Assembly: GCF_020687805.1 (NCBI RefSeq)
Contig: NZ_JAJEWQ010000002.1
Location: 189,300-253,299 of the forward strand
DNA: 64,000 bases
DNA from: Planctobacterium marinum
Lineage (GTDB): Bacteria; Pseudomonadota; Gammaproteobacteria; Enterobacterales; Alteromonadaceae
Direction: 5' to 3'
In this document: positions 35,466 through 45,500 of the stretch, in pieces
How the letters are laid out: the number at the start of each line of letters is the position of its first letter
Numbering within the stretch: position 1 is the first letter of the stretch
The notes under the pieces: generated by a model
The model's input: the letters and a program-made list of their open reading frames with translations, nothing else
What the model was told of the DNA's origin: nothing
The model's database searches: none
Program-made: the position numbers and the translations under genes

Positions 35466-36575
35466 ATGAAGCTAAGTCAAAGCAAAATACGGTCTTTTAT
35501 GCGTTATCTGTTGATGGGGATTTTCGGTTGGGTGTGCAGCGTTCATGTGATGGCGACTGAATACAGTGCCACTGTTTTGGTGGAAGGGTTGAACGCTCCC
35601 TGGGCTATGGCCAGTTTGCCGTCAGGGGGCTGGTTAGTGACTGAAAGAAGTGGGCAGCTGCTTTACATCAAGGATAACACTATACAGGGACGGGTCGCAG
35701 GTACACCTGAAGTGTATTTTGCCGGGCAGGGCGGGTTGCTGGATGTCAGTCTGCACCCGGCGTTTGAGAATAATGGTCTGATTTATTTATCTTACAGCCA
35801 GGGAAATGCTGACAGTAACGCATTGGCTGTATTCAAGGCCCGCCTGAATCTGTCGGGTTTAACACTGGAAGACGGACAAACCATTTTTTCTGTGTCCCCC
35901 GGCAAAGATACTCCCGTGCATTACGGCGGACGCATTGCATTTATGGCTGATGGTTCCCTGTTGCTGAGTTCCGGTGATGGTTTTGATTATCGGGAGTCAG
36001 CGCAACGCAAAGACGCGCAACTGGGCAAAATACTGCGTATGGACGACAGCGGCAGGGCACTTCCGGATAATCCCTGGTTTGCCGAAGCCAAATACCTTTG
36101 GACGCTTGGGCATCGCAACCCGCAGGCATTGTTATTTGATGCTGTCTCAAATTCAGTGTTCAGTCATGAGCATGGCCCGGCAGGAGGTGATGAAATTAAT
36201 ATCATCAAAGCCGGTGTCAATTACGGTTGGCCGGTGGTCACCAACGGAAAGGATTACTCCGGAGCCAGTATCAGTCCGTTTACTACTTATCCCGGCATGC
36301 AATCCCCCTGGCTGGACTGGACACCGTCAATCGCTCCCTCAGATATGATTTTGTATCGGGGGCAGCAATTCACCGAGTTTCAGGGGCAGCTGCTAGTGAC
36401 CACACTTAAATCCAGAGAGCTGCGGCTGGTGGAAATGTCTGATGGTCAGTTCACCGCTCAGAAGCGTTTTTTAAGTCACCTCAATGAACGGTTGCGCGGT
36501 ATCGAGCAGGATGCAGCAGGCAATATTTTTCTGCTGACGGATTCCGGGAAACTGTTGCAGTTAACAATTGATTAA
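35466..36575 (+). CDS. PQQ-dependent sugar dehydrogenase-like secreted protein
   Basis: The 369-residue protein has a signal peptide (cleavage near VMAT, about residue 31) and a six-bladed propeller of the soluble glucose-dehydrogenase/aldose-sugar-dehydrogenase (YliI) family. Typical stretches are VEGLNAPWAMASLPSGGWLV, GQGGLLDVSLHP, VHYGGRIAFMADGSLLLSSGD and LGHRNPQALLFD with EHGPAGGDEINI. Family members oxidise sugars with PQQ in the periplasm; whether this organism makes PQQ is not visible. A second possible start lies at residue 12 and would give a shorter signal peptide. Confidence 0.88.
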   Translation: MKLSQSKIRSFMRYLLMGIFGWVCSVHVMATEYSATVLVEGLNAPWAMASLPSGGWLVTERSGQLLYIKDNTIQGRVAGTPEVYFAGQGGLLDVSLHPAFENNGLIYLSYSQGNADSNALAVFKARLNLSGLTLEDGQTIFSVSPGKDTPVHYGGRIAFMADGSLLLSSGDGFDYRESAQRKDAQLGKILRMDDSGRALPDNPWFAEAKYLWTLGHRNPQALLFDAVSNSVFSHEHGPAGGDEINIIKAGVNYGWPVVTNGKDYSGASISPFTTYPGMQSPWLDWTPSIAPSDMILYRGQQFTEFQGQLLVTTLKSRELRLVEMSDGQFTAQKRFLSHLNERLRGIEQDAAGNIFLLTDSGKLLQLTID

Positions 36576-36893
36576 AAACTATGATGAAAAATGAATGGAT
36601 TGCAAAAACATTCTAATAATCAGTTGTTTAGTGTTTTTTGAGGCATTTTTTGATTAGATAAAACGCACAAACTGGCTGATTGTGTAAATGCCTGCTTCAC
36701 AATGTGGCTATTCTCTGTTGAGTCACAAATTATCCTTTCATTTTTGATCACGCCACTCAGAAGATGATTCATCTTGCTTTCTTTAATATGGCTTCATCAC
36801 AGAAACCTTCGGGCACGAATACCGGGCGTATTCGAAGTCAGACCCGGTACTGAAACAAGGGCAGCCTGGTTCAGTTTTGGAAAGGAAAGCAAC
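36576..36893 (+). promoter_or_regulatory. Leader region with two mutually exclusive hairpins
   Basis: This 318-bp gap precedes the methyltransferase-like gene. At 36816-36834 CGAATAC pairs with GTATTCG (loop CGGGC). The alternative pairing TACCGGG (36820-36826) with CCCGGTA (36843-36849) uses overlapping bases, so the two cannot form together. A good AAAGGAAAG ribosome-binding site lies at about 36880-36890. No small ORF stands out and no known riboswitch class was recognised. Confidence 0.4.
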
Positions 36894-37709
36894 ATGAGAA
36901 AGACCATTACTTCTGCCGCTTTATCATTGGAAGAGAACAAAGCCACCGGAAAAAGAACCCCTTTGAGTACTTTATCAAAGATGTTGGGTCATGATCTGAT
37001 CAACGAACTGGCGTGGCGTTGCCCTGAAGCTGATCTGGTAAAACTGTTTAAGCGCAATGTCTCAAAGAACCACCTGGAAGTGGGGGTAGAAGGCGGTTAT
37101 TCCCTGGTTAAGCGATTAAAGGCAAATGCTGAACTGATGGTGTCATTTCTGGATTCTGACAAGGACTCATTAAAAGCCGCACACAAACAGGCAAAGCACC
37201 TTTCACCGCATTTGTACTACGCCAATTTATTGCAAAACTGGAATTTTAAAAGCCGCAAATTTGATTCCATCAATCTGAATATGGTGATCCAGAGCCTGCA
37301 GGGCAGTTTTGAAGATCGCTTGTCTACGCTTTTTCACAATGCTCGGATGTGCATGGCACCCAAAGGCAAAATTTTTGGTAGTACATTATTGGGTCAGGCT
37401 GAAAACGGCAAAATCTCCAGTATGTTGATGGCCATGTACAATAAAAAAGGTGTGCTCAACAACCGCAAGGATAACGTGCGACAGCTGACCAATGTACTGG
37501 AATACTATTTTACCGATGTCAAAGTGTTCACCGTTGGCAGTATGGCATTGTTTGAGGCAACAATGACAGCAGGGAAACGCGATGGATATGCGCAATTGGT
37601 GCCCTATGTAGCCCGCCGTGAGCGCGCTGACATTCGTGAATTACCCGTCTATAAAATTGATAACTCTCGCCGCAAAGAGGTGAAGATGGATCGCCGGTTT
37701 GCGTTTTAG
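36894..37709 (+). CDS. Putative class I SAM-dependent methyltransferase
   Basis: The 271-residue protein has what looks like a Rossmann-type SAM site: NHLEVGVEGGYSL near residue 60 (motif I), then VSFLDSDKDSLKAA at the next strand (acidic residue for ribose) and FDSINLNMVIQSL further on (motif IV-like). Substrate unknown. The frame runs 40 codons upstream, but ATG 36894 follows AAAGGAAAGCAAC and is the likely start. It is alone between the leader above and a bidirectional terminator. Confidence 0.65.
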   Translation: MRKTITSAALSLEENKATGKRTPLSTLSKMLGHDLINELAWRCPEADLVKLFKRNVSKNHLEVGVEGGYSLVKRLKANAELMVSFLDSDKDSLKAAHKQAKHLSPHLYYANLLQNWNFKSRKFDSINLNMVIQSLQGSFEDRLSTLFHNARMCMAPKGKIFGSTLLGQAENGKISSMLMAMYNKKGVLNNRKDNVRQLTNVLEYYFTDVKVFTVGSMALFEATMTAGKRDGYAQLVPYVARRERADIRELPVYKIDNSRRKEVKMDRRFAF

Positions 37710-37735
37710 CCGCACTTGCCAAGGCTATTGATAAA

Positions 37736-37759
37736 ACAACAGCGCCAATTGGCGCTGTT
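37736..37759. terminator. Bidirectional terminator between convergent genes
   Basis: AACAGCGCC (37738-37746) and GGCGCTGTT (37751-37759) flank AATT in a perfect palindrome. On the minus strand it continues into GTTTTATC, so it mainly serves the multicopper-oxidase transcript; on the plus strand it is followed by GCTGTTTAC, a weaker T-run. Confidence 0.8.
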
Positions 37760-37787
37760 GCTGTTTACAGAGTTGCCTAATTAATGC

Positions 37788-39989
37788 TTACTCTATCCGG
37801 CCATGTTCCATAATGGCTTTGTGTAGCTGCGGAATTTCTTTCTTAATATCTTCCAGGGCGGGTTCAATCGATACCACCTGCATCATGCCCTGATCTTCGT
37901 GGTTCAGTACGTGACAATGTTGCACAAAAGCGCCAGTAAACACTGTGTAACGGGTTTTTATGGTGGCGATGTGTCCCTGACCTATACCTTTAACACCTGA
38001 AGTCGGGGTTTTTGGATCGAAGGTTTTACCGCTGATATATTCATCCAGCTGAGCCTGACTTGCAATATTGGTCAGGGTTTCGGTATTGCGGAATACCGGC
38101 GCTTTCAGGGTGTCCTTCCAGACCCAGTCGTTTTCGTTCATGCCTTCCGGAAACGGATAATTAACGCCGTAGGCAAACTTACGCTGTACCTGAAAAGGAT
38201 TTACGTGAATATGAAAGATGTGATTGGCACTGTTGGACTCACCACTGATTTGCCAGATATTAGCGGAGTTAAGCCCCAGAATGCGGGCAAAATCAACGGA
38301 AGGATTAAAGTTAAAACAGGACCAGTTGCCATACGCATCCCGGCCATCACAAATCATGTAAAAGTTCTTCGCCTCAGCACCGCAGGACACCAGATTGTTG
38401 GCGTCATCTGTACAGGGTGTGCAGCTTCCGCCATGTTCCGGACATTGGTATTGCGAAGACACCTTGTAATGCACCTGCTGGATCTTGCCGTTGTCCAGCT
38501 CTGCTGCCGTCAGAGGTTTAAGTGGGGCTTCGCCAGTGTAGGGGTCACCCTGAGTGTAGTCAGTGTAGGCTTGTGCAATCTGGTCCGGAGTCGGAAGGGC
38601 TTGCGGCGTCGCCAGGGCTTCGTGGGTTTCAATTTGTAGCAGAATGCGTCTAAAGTTGATGGCACCCGTTGCAACACCGGGATCTGTATCGGTTTTGTCG
38701 CGTAACTGTACATTCACCTTGTCTTTCTGACCCTGGTCAATCAGGAACAACCGGGAGTCTTCATCGCTGTGAGAAGCGCTAACCTGCACCAATACATCGG
38801 TGCGATAACCGGGTGCTAATACCGCATATGGGATACTGGGCATAGTGCCTGTGGGCAAGCCATCTAACGCTATCTCATACATATTGATCACCTCAGCGTT
38901 GCTGAAGTCGATATCACCGGTTTCGCTGATGTCTGAGGCAGGTACCTTAACGAGTTGCGGATTGATGCCATCGGTAATACCGGCGTGAATAAAGCGCCAG
39001 CGTTGGATTTCACCAGGTTTAATCGCAACCTTTGGATAAGCCTGACCATTGACGAACACCGGCCGGTTCAGGTTTTTATAACCGACGGCTTTGCCGGTGC
39101 CACTGATATCGCCTTGTTGCAGATTGTCGTAATTTTCTATCTGACCGTCTCTGCCGTAAGCCAGCTGCTGAAATAGCATGATTCTGTCTGGTGCATTGCG
39201 GATCACTTCAATGGTTTCCAGGCCTTGGTTGTGATCGTTAACAATAAGTGCTCCGGCCATACCACTGGCTACCTGCAAGGTTGTTGAGCCGTGCAGGTGA
39301 GCGTGATACCAGAATGTTCCTGATGGGTGACCTTTTGGCAGATGAACGATTTGATCGTAGGGCGCTTCCCGAGGCTCCATTTCCCGGAAAATATTGTCGC
39401 TTTTTCCGGTGGGATCAACATGCCAGCCGTGGGTGTGCAGGTTGGTAACATTAAAGTTGTGAGGCACGTTAAAATTCATTTCTACCGGTTTGGGCGGGAC
39501 ATAGCCAAGCGTCGTAGACTCACCCCCATGTCCGGCACCATCCAGATGATGAAGATGCCCCATGCGCGTCATCTCTTGTCGTGTGGCTTCGTTTTCAGCG
39601 GGTAATTTGTTGTAAATGTCGGCCCGGTAGGTGCGATCCGGGCGGATCACCATGGTAGGACCCACCGGACGGTCATCATATTTAGGGCCAGCCCACTGTC
39701 TCAGCCGGGTCTGACAGCCCGCCAACACCGGGGTTTTATATTCCACCACCAATTTGGCCTTGGTATCCTTATCTTTATCAGAAAAATCATAAACCGGTGG
39801 GTTTTTAAGTTTTGGGGCGTTGTCCAGCAGGGTCTTACGTTGACCGGCAGTGGTCATTACAGCACAGTCATTTGATGTTTCTACCACCTGAGAACGCGCT
39901 TCTGCTGGATTATGGTATCCCTGAGCCAGCAACAGACAACAAAGTGCAGACAGAGCCAGCTTGCTGTTGGTTTTGAAGGGGTATTTCAT
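37788..39989 (-). CDS. Multicopper oxidase, secreted
   Basis: The 733-residue protein has a signal peptide (about residues 1-32) and all four copper-ligand motifs: HTHGWH (about 185-190), WYHAHLHG (about 228-234), HIFHIHVNPF (about 595) and HCHVLNHEDQGMM (about 691). These supply the type 1, 2 and 3 copper sites, so it should oxidise an organic or metal substrate and reduce oxygen to water in the periplasm. A His-rich insert (MGHLHHLDGAGHGG, about 143-156) could bind metal. Good AAGGAAAATAAT ribosome-binding site. It follows a TonB receptor, histidine kinase and response regulator in one direction, suggesting regulated metal handling. Confidence 0.92.
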   Translation of the reverse strand: MKYPFKTNSKLALSALCCLLLAQGYHNPAEARSQVVETSNDCAVMTTAGQRKTLLDNAPKLKNPPVYDFSDKDKDTKAKLVVEYKTPVLAGCQTRLRQWAGPKYDDRPVGPTMVIRPDRTYRADIYNKLPAENEATRQEMTRMGHLHHLDGAGHGGESTTLGYVPPKPVEMNFNVPHNFNVTNLHTHGWHVDPTGKSDNIFREMEPREAPYDQIVHLPKGHPSGTFWYHAHLHGSTTLQVASGMAGALIVNDHNQGLETIEVIRNAPDRIMLFQQLAYGRDGQIENYDNLQQGDISGTGKAVGYKNLNRPVFVNGQAYPKVAIKPGEIQRWRFIHAGITDGINPQLVKVPASDISETGDIDFSNAEVINMYEIALDGLPTGTMPSIPYAVLAPGYRTDVLVQVSASHSDEDSRLFLIDQGQKDKVNVQLRDKTDTDPGVATGAINFRRILLQIETHEALATPQALPTPDQIAQAYTDYTQGDPYTGEAPLKPLTAAELDNGKIQQVHYKVSSQYQCPEHGGSCTPCTDDANNLVSCGAEAKNFYMICDGRDAYGNWSCFNFNPSVDFARILGLNSANIWQISGESNSANHIFHIHVNPFQVQRKFAYGVNYPFPEGMNENDWVWKDTLKAPVFRNTETLTNIASQAQLDEYISGKTFDPKTPTSGVKGIGQGHIATIKTRYTVFTGAFVQHCHVLNHEDQGMMQVVSIEPALEDIKKEIPQLHKAIMEHGRIE

Positions 39990-40030
39990 ATTATTTTCCT
40001 TAGCCTGGTTGGATAAAAAATTATTATAGT

Positions 40031-42436
40031 TTAAATTTTGTACTCTGCCCGAATGAGCCAGTGTCTGGGACTGTCTAACAATCCGGACACGGCCGCATTT
40101 CCGTCCTGGCCCAGTTGTCCGGTGGTTAGCTTGTTGGTCAGGTTATTGATGTGAAAGCCTATTTGCCATGGGGCATTGTCGCGGGTCAATACCAGGCTGA
40201 GATTGAGTTTATGAAACGCCTTTTGCTGACGTAGAGGATCGGCGTGGGGAGAGGTGAAGTAGTCATCAGAGTAAAACCAGTTTAATGAGCTATTTATCTG
40301 GTAATTTTTATCTATTTTATAACGATTACTCAAGGTGGTGGACAGGCTGAATTCGGGGGCAAATGGCATTTTGGCCCCACTCAGATCCTGAAAACAGCCT
40401 TGCTGACGTTGGGCACCAAATAGCGCTGCAACATCGGTGTTAGCAACAACACTTTGCAGGCGGGTGCAGTCAGCCCCCGGATATCGGGAGAATTCGGCAT
40501 CCAGCCAGGTGGCATTGCTATGCAGTTGCCAGGAAGAGGATATTTTCCATGCGACATCCAGCTCCACACCCTGAGAACGGGCGGCAGTAATATTGCGGAT
40601 CAGTGCCCCCGAGATAAAGCCATCGTCACCCATATTGGAGTTTTGTTGCAGGTTTCGGTAGTCGGTGTGAAACAGCACAACTGACACCGCGAGCTTTTGT
40701 GCCCACAGTTGTTGGCGTATACCAAGCTCATGACTCCAGGCATATTCTTCGTCATAGCGTAATTCTGATTCAGACAGATTATTCAGACGAAAATTAAATC
40801 CACCACCTTTGGCGCCTTTTTGCCATTTGTACCAGTAATAGTAATTGGCTTGTGGCGCCCAGCCGAATGTGAAAGATGGCAATAGTGAATGAAAGTCGTA
40901 TCGTTGCCCCTGAAATTCGCTGACTGTGCGGGCCTCAAACTGGCGGTAGTGGGCGGGATCGGCTGTCACATCCTGGATAAGTGTTTCGGTGAACAAACTG
41001 CGGTTCGCCTCGCTTTGAAATTGTTCACGATATAAATGACTGAGGCCACTGAAGTGTTTACGGGTGTTTTGCCAGCGCAGTCCCGGCGACAGAGACAATG
41101 TTTCAGTGGCTTGCCACTCCAACGCCCCATAGACGGCCCTGCGCTGTTCGTCTTGCCAGGCCTGTGCGTAGTTCAGCTGTAGATTGTCCTGACGCCGTGC
41201 GTCGAGATCGGAGGTGCTGTAATACAACTGGTTGTCGTGCCAGTAGAGCCCGGCTTCCCAGCGCAGTTGCGTGGACAATTCTCCATTCAGGCGTAACTCC
41301 TGAGAATGTTGCCTTACCTGGTCTTCAGACCAATACAAACGTTTGAAGTTAGCGCCGTGACTGAGGTCATTACCTGAAAATCCAAATTCCGTGTCGTAGA
41401 TTGCAGAGATCAGTCGGGCATTGACCTGCTCACCTTGCCAGTGGCTGGTTAACACCGCAACCTGATGTTGTAATTCCGCCTCGTTATGTGGGGCACTGGG
41501 GGAGCGGTCGTCGAATTGGTTATCAACAAAGGTTTCCCGGCAAGTAGCAGGTACGCGTAATGGATTGTCCTGTTCTGAACCGGTAGATTCCCAGAAAGAC
41601 TGCAACTGATTTTGGGTCGACAATCCAAGTCCATAAAGATTGTTGCAACCACCAGGTTGCCAGGCGTAAGGGTTGTCCTGTTGCTGATGCTGGCCTTCCA
41701 GTTTCAGGTTAAAAACCAGATTCTGATGCGCCTGCCACACCAGCGATAATCGCCCTGCCTGCTGTTTCGTGCCACTGTCTGCCTGTCCTTCTCCCTGGCT
41801 GTCAATCATGTCCCAATAGCCATCACTGTCCTGCAGTTTTAATGCGGTGCGTGCTGCGAATTGCTCATTGACCTGAATGTTTCTGGCCAAATCTATCCCC
41901 AGAGTCTGATGTTCACCTGCGATCAGTGCCAGATAACCTTCACTTTGCTCCAACGATGCCGCTCTGCTGGTAAGCGCGATTACGCCACCGGTGGTGTTTA
42001 GCCCAAAGTGCAGACTTTGCGGACCTTTAAAGACTTCCAGATTTTCTGTGTCGAACAAACTGGTCTTAATGACTCTGGAGCGACCGTGGTAAACGTCATC
42101 CAGATATACCGCCACAGTTTGATCCATGCCGGCATTGCCTTGAGAACCAATGCCGCGAATGAACAGTTTTGATGCGCCGGAGTTAGGGGCCGCGAATACC
42201 GCGGGTAAGCGCTCGCTGGCCTGTTCAATACTGGGATGGACCAGTGTCGCTAACTGCTCTGCTTTTAGCAGTGTGACCGAAACCGGTAGTTGCTGGATGG
42301 GTTGTTTTTGTCTGTGGGCCGAGACTTCGATAACTTCCAGTGCATCACCGGCGTAGCTTACCTGGCTAAGCAGGTTGGCAAAAACACAACTGGCAAATAA
42401 TCGGGTCCCTGTACGACGGAACAATAACGTCGGCAT
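40031..42436 (-). CDS. TonB-dependent receptor of the copper-oxidase cluster
   Basis: The receptor has 801 residues with a signal peptide (cleavage near YAG, about residue 30), a TonB-box-like EVIEVSAHR, a plug domain (LPAVFAAPNSGASKLFIRGIG, VAVYLDDVYHGRS, VFKGPQSLHFGLNTTGGVIA) and a barrel ending in RAEYKI. ATG 42436 is chosen over a TTG 29 codons upstream because it starts the signal peptide. Substrate unknown; the neighbouring multicopper oxidase suggests a metal or metal chelate, but polyphenol-type substrates are also possible. Confidence 0.88.
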   Translation of the reverse strand: MPTLLFRRTGTRLFASCVFANLLSQVSYAGDALEVIEVSAHRQKQPIQQLPVSVTLLKAEQLATLVHPSIEQASERLPAVFAAPNSGASKLFIRGIGSQGNAGMDQTVAVYLDDVYHGRSRVIKTSLFDTENLEVFKGPQSLHFGLNTTGGVIALTSRAASLEQSEGYLALIAGEHQTLGIDLARNIQVNEQFAARTALKLQDSDGYWDMIDSQGEGQADSGTKQQAGRLSLVWQAHQNLVFNLKLEGQHQQQDNPYAWQPGGCNNLYGLGLSTQNQLQSFWESTGSEQDNPLRVPATCRETFVDNQFDDRSPSAPHNEAELQHQVAVLTSHWQGEQVNARLISAIYDTEFGFSGNDLSHGANFKRLYWSEDQVRQHSQELRLNGELSTQLRWEAGLYWHDNQLYYSTSDLDARRQDNLQLNYAQAWQDEQRRAVYGALEWQATETLSLSPGLRWQNTRKHFSGLSHLYREQFQSEANRSLFTETLIQDVTADPAHYRQFEARTVSEFQGQRYDFHSLLPSFTFGWAPQANYYYWYKWQKGAKGGGFNFRLNNLSESELRYDEEYAWSHELGIRQQLWAQKLAVSVVLFHTDYRNLQQNSNMGDDGFISGALIRNITAARSQGVELDVAWKISSSWQLHSNATWLDAEFSRYPGADCTRLQSVVANTDVAALFGAQRQQGCFQDLSGAKMPFAPEFSLSTTLSNRYKIDKNYQINSSLNWFYSDDYFTSPHADPLRQQKAFHKLNLSLVLTRDNAPWQIGFHINNLTNKLTTGQLGQDGNAAVSGLLDSPRHWLIRAEYKI

Positions 42437-42567
42437 GATGTGATATCCATTTCTGGTAGTTAAAGCCAGTTTAGCCAATGGCAAAAAATATTCCAGCGAG
42501 TCAGGGAGGTTTTTAACGCGCAATGAAAGGAGACTAAAGAGGCGAGAACCGCGAAACCGATTAAGTG

Positions 42568-45500
42568 TTATTCAATCGGGATGCGCAGTTCAAATTTAGC
42601 ACCCTGCAGAAAACCTTTCACCAGCGGGCCAGCGGTGATTTGACCATGGTGAAATTCTGCGATGAGCCGGGCTACATAGAGGCCCATTCCAAAGTTTCCT
42701 TTGCGGGCATCCGTTTTGGAAGAGGTAAACAGGTTAAACATATCATCCACGTCTTCCGGCAATGGGTCACCAATATTGGCGACAGAAATAACACAGTTGC
42801 TGTCGAGCAACTCAACTCTGACCTCGATATCGGTATCCGCCTGACAATGCTCTATCGCGTTATTAACCAGCTTATCCAGACATTGAGTGATCAATGCGTC
42901 ATTGCCGCGAATAAATACAAACGGGGTAATATGCCCTACCACAGATGCCTGCGGATAAATGGCTTCGTAGTCTTCCAGTCGCTCTGAGACCACCTGACTA
43001 ACTTCAAACTCTATGGATGTGGTTTGCATAATAGAGGCTTCCAGCGATGTGGTTTCACTGACGGCTTTCATAATACTACGCATTTCTTTATGGCTTTTCT
43101 CGGCGCGATCAACATACTTGTGCAATTCGACATCTTTGATTTTGCGGTTGAGCATGTTCAGTGAGGTTTGTGCTCCCAACATGGAGTTTTTCATTTCGTG
43201 ATTGAGGTAATGAGTGATGTTTTCCAGCCACGTGATGCGCTTTTCGTGTGTTTGTTTCTGCTCCTGATAAAACCGGGCATTTTTTAATGCCACTGCCGTA
43301 TATGCGGCAATGGTACGTAAAAACTGACGCTCATATTCGCCATAGGCGTTTTCGTGACGGCTGCGCACAAAAATAACGCCGGTGGCGATACCATTAATTT
43401 GCAGTGGTAAACAGGCACAAGATTGATAGTCCAACATCGGGGATAAATTCAGGCCGTTTTCCAGTGCTTTTACCCGGTCTTTTGCGCTGTTGATCACCAG
43501 CTCTTTGTTATCTTTAAAGCACTGCACACAGATATTGGGATGCTCAGACAAACTGATGGCATGACGGCTCAGGGATTCAAAATTACTGATCACTAAATCA
43601 AATTTCAGGGCATTTTTTTCTTCATTTAACAGCCCCAACATAAAGTCATGCTCGGTCAGGATAGACTTCAGGTGTTTTTGCAGGTTATAAAAAATTTCCT
43701 GAAAGTTAAGAGAACGGGTGATTTCCATACCAATATCCCCCAGCAACGCCATGTTGCGGGTACGCGCTTCTACCAACTTATTGAGCTTTTGTTCGTTGCG
43801 GCGAATTTGATTGATGCGGGTGCGATAGCCTATGGTTAACAGGGTTAATAAACCTAATACACTGGCCACCTGGACCCACAACCTGGACCAGAACGGCGGG
43901 ATGATTTCCACGATTATTTTGGCACTGCTGTGCTTTTGGTAGTGGGTTGGCGAGTCTGTTACCTCGAATACATAGCTACCGGGCAACAGGTTGGTGTAAT
44001 TGGCGATGCGCGAAACATCGCTGGCATACCACTTATCGTCGAAGCCCTCCAGACGGAAATATAATTCGTGCGTGGCAGCAGGGCGATGATCAATTTTCCC
44101 AAACTGAAATTTAATATTGCGTTCATCGCTCTGCAGGATCAGATTCAGGTAGTTGTCGCCGGTGGCCGGATAATCTTGCTTTTCCTGATTGATCCAAAGG
44201 TTTGAAATGACAATGTTTTCATTGTGGTCACCTTGCCACTGCAGGTTTTCTTCAATGTAATTGATGCCGTTTGAACTGCCGAAACACATCATACTTTCGG
44301 TACAGTTAAGTATCGAACGCAGATTCATGGAAGGGCTACTCAGGCCGTCAATTCTGCCAAAACTGCGCATTTCTGTACCGTCGGCGCTGATGCGGGTTAT
44401 GCCTGTGCCGGTGGATACCCATAGGTTGCCTGGCCAGTCAGAGGTGATGGCGCGTATTTCATCGTTTGCCAGGCCATCACTGATAGTCAGGCGCTGGGTA
44501 ACCCCTGAGTTGCGATTGATTTTGAGTAAGCCGGAATAGGTGCCGACATAGATAAAATTATCACGGTGGCTGTGCAAACTGGTGGCGATGTAATTCGCGT
44601 TTTCGTCACCGGCAGAGAACCTCAGTGGCAAACGCGTGAAAAAGTCATCTTGTGGACGTTTATACAATAACTCACTGTTGCCGGTTATTAACCACAACGC
44701 GCCGTCGGTGGCTTCTGCAAGTTGCGCAATATTGTTATCCGGTAATTTGTAGGGCAGTGGCGCCCCCGTGTGAAAATGAGTCGCAGTTCCGTCGGGGGCA
44801 ACCATCAGCACCCCCTGATGTGCCGAATTCACCCACAGATTATCTTTGCTATCCACAAACAAGCGAATATGGTTCAGTTGATTGATACCCAGTCGCTCAT
44901 TAAAGGAAATCAATTCACCGGAGATGAGGTCGTAGCGAAAAAGTCGGTTTACCGTGCCTATCCATAGCCATTGCTTATTTTGGCTAATTGCCACTGACAG
45001 GGTTAAGCCATTAATGGTGTTTTCCAGCACCGGAGGTAATGACAGTGTACTTTTGCTGTTCAGATCAAAGCGTATTATGCCGTCGTTGGTTCCAGCCCAG
45101 ACTTTGCCTTCGTCATCCCGGGCCATTTCCCATATTTGTAGTTTGTTCTGATCCAGGTAATGCTGATTTTGGATTTGTTGTACCGGTTTAGGGCGCAGGT
45201 TGAGTTTGTATATGCCGGAGTAGCGGGTGGCTAACAGTAATACATCCCTGGGTGTTACCCAGATATCGCGAATATCTTTTTGCGCTAAATAACTGTATTG
45301 CCCGTCTTCAAAGCTGAAAAACGCTTCGGCTTGCAGTGAATAGTAAAAAATGCCGGAAAAGGTACCAATCCAAAGCCCTGAGTCATTGTGAGCGACGATG
45401 CGGTTAACAGAAATAATATCTCGGCCGGGCGGCATCATTTTTTCAATTTTTTTAGTGTTCAAATCCATTTTGAACAACCCCAGGTTGGTGCCGAACCACA

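Noticed and set aside
37788-42436. Copper-resistance (cop/pco) operon
   Set aside because: There is a multicopper oxidase and a TonB receptor but no CopB/CopC/CopD or copper ATPase, so a copper role is not established.
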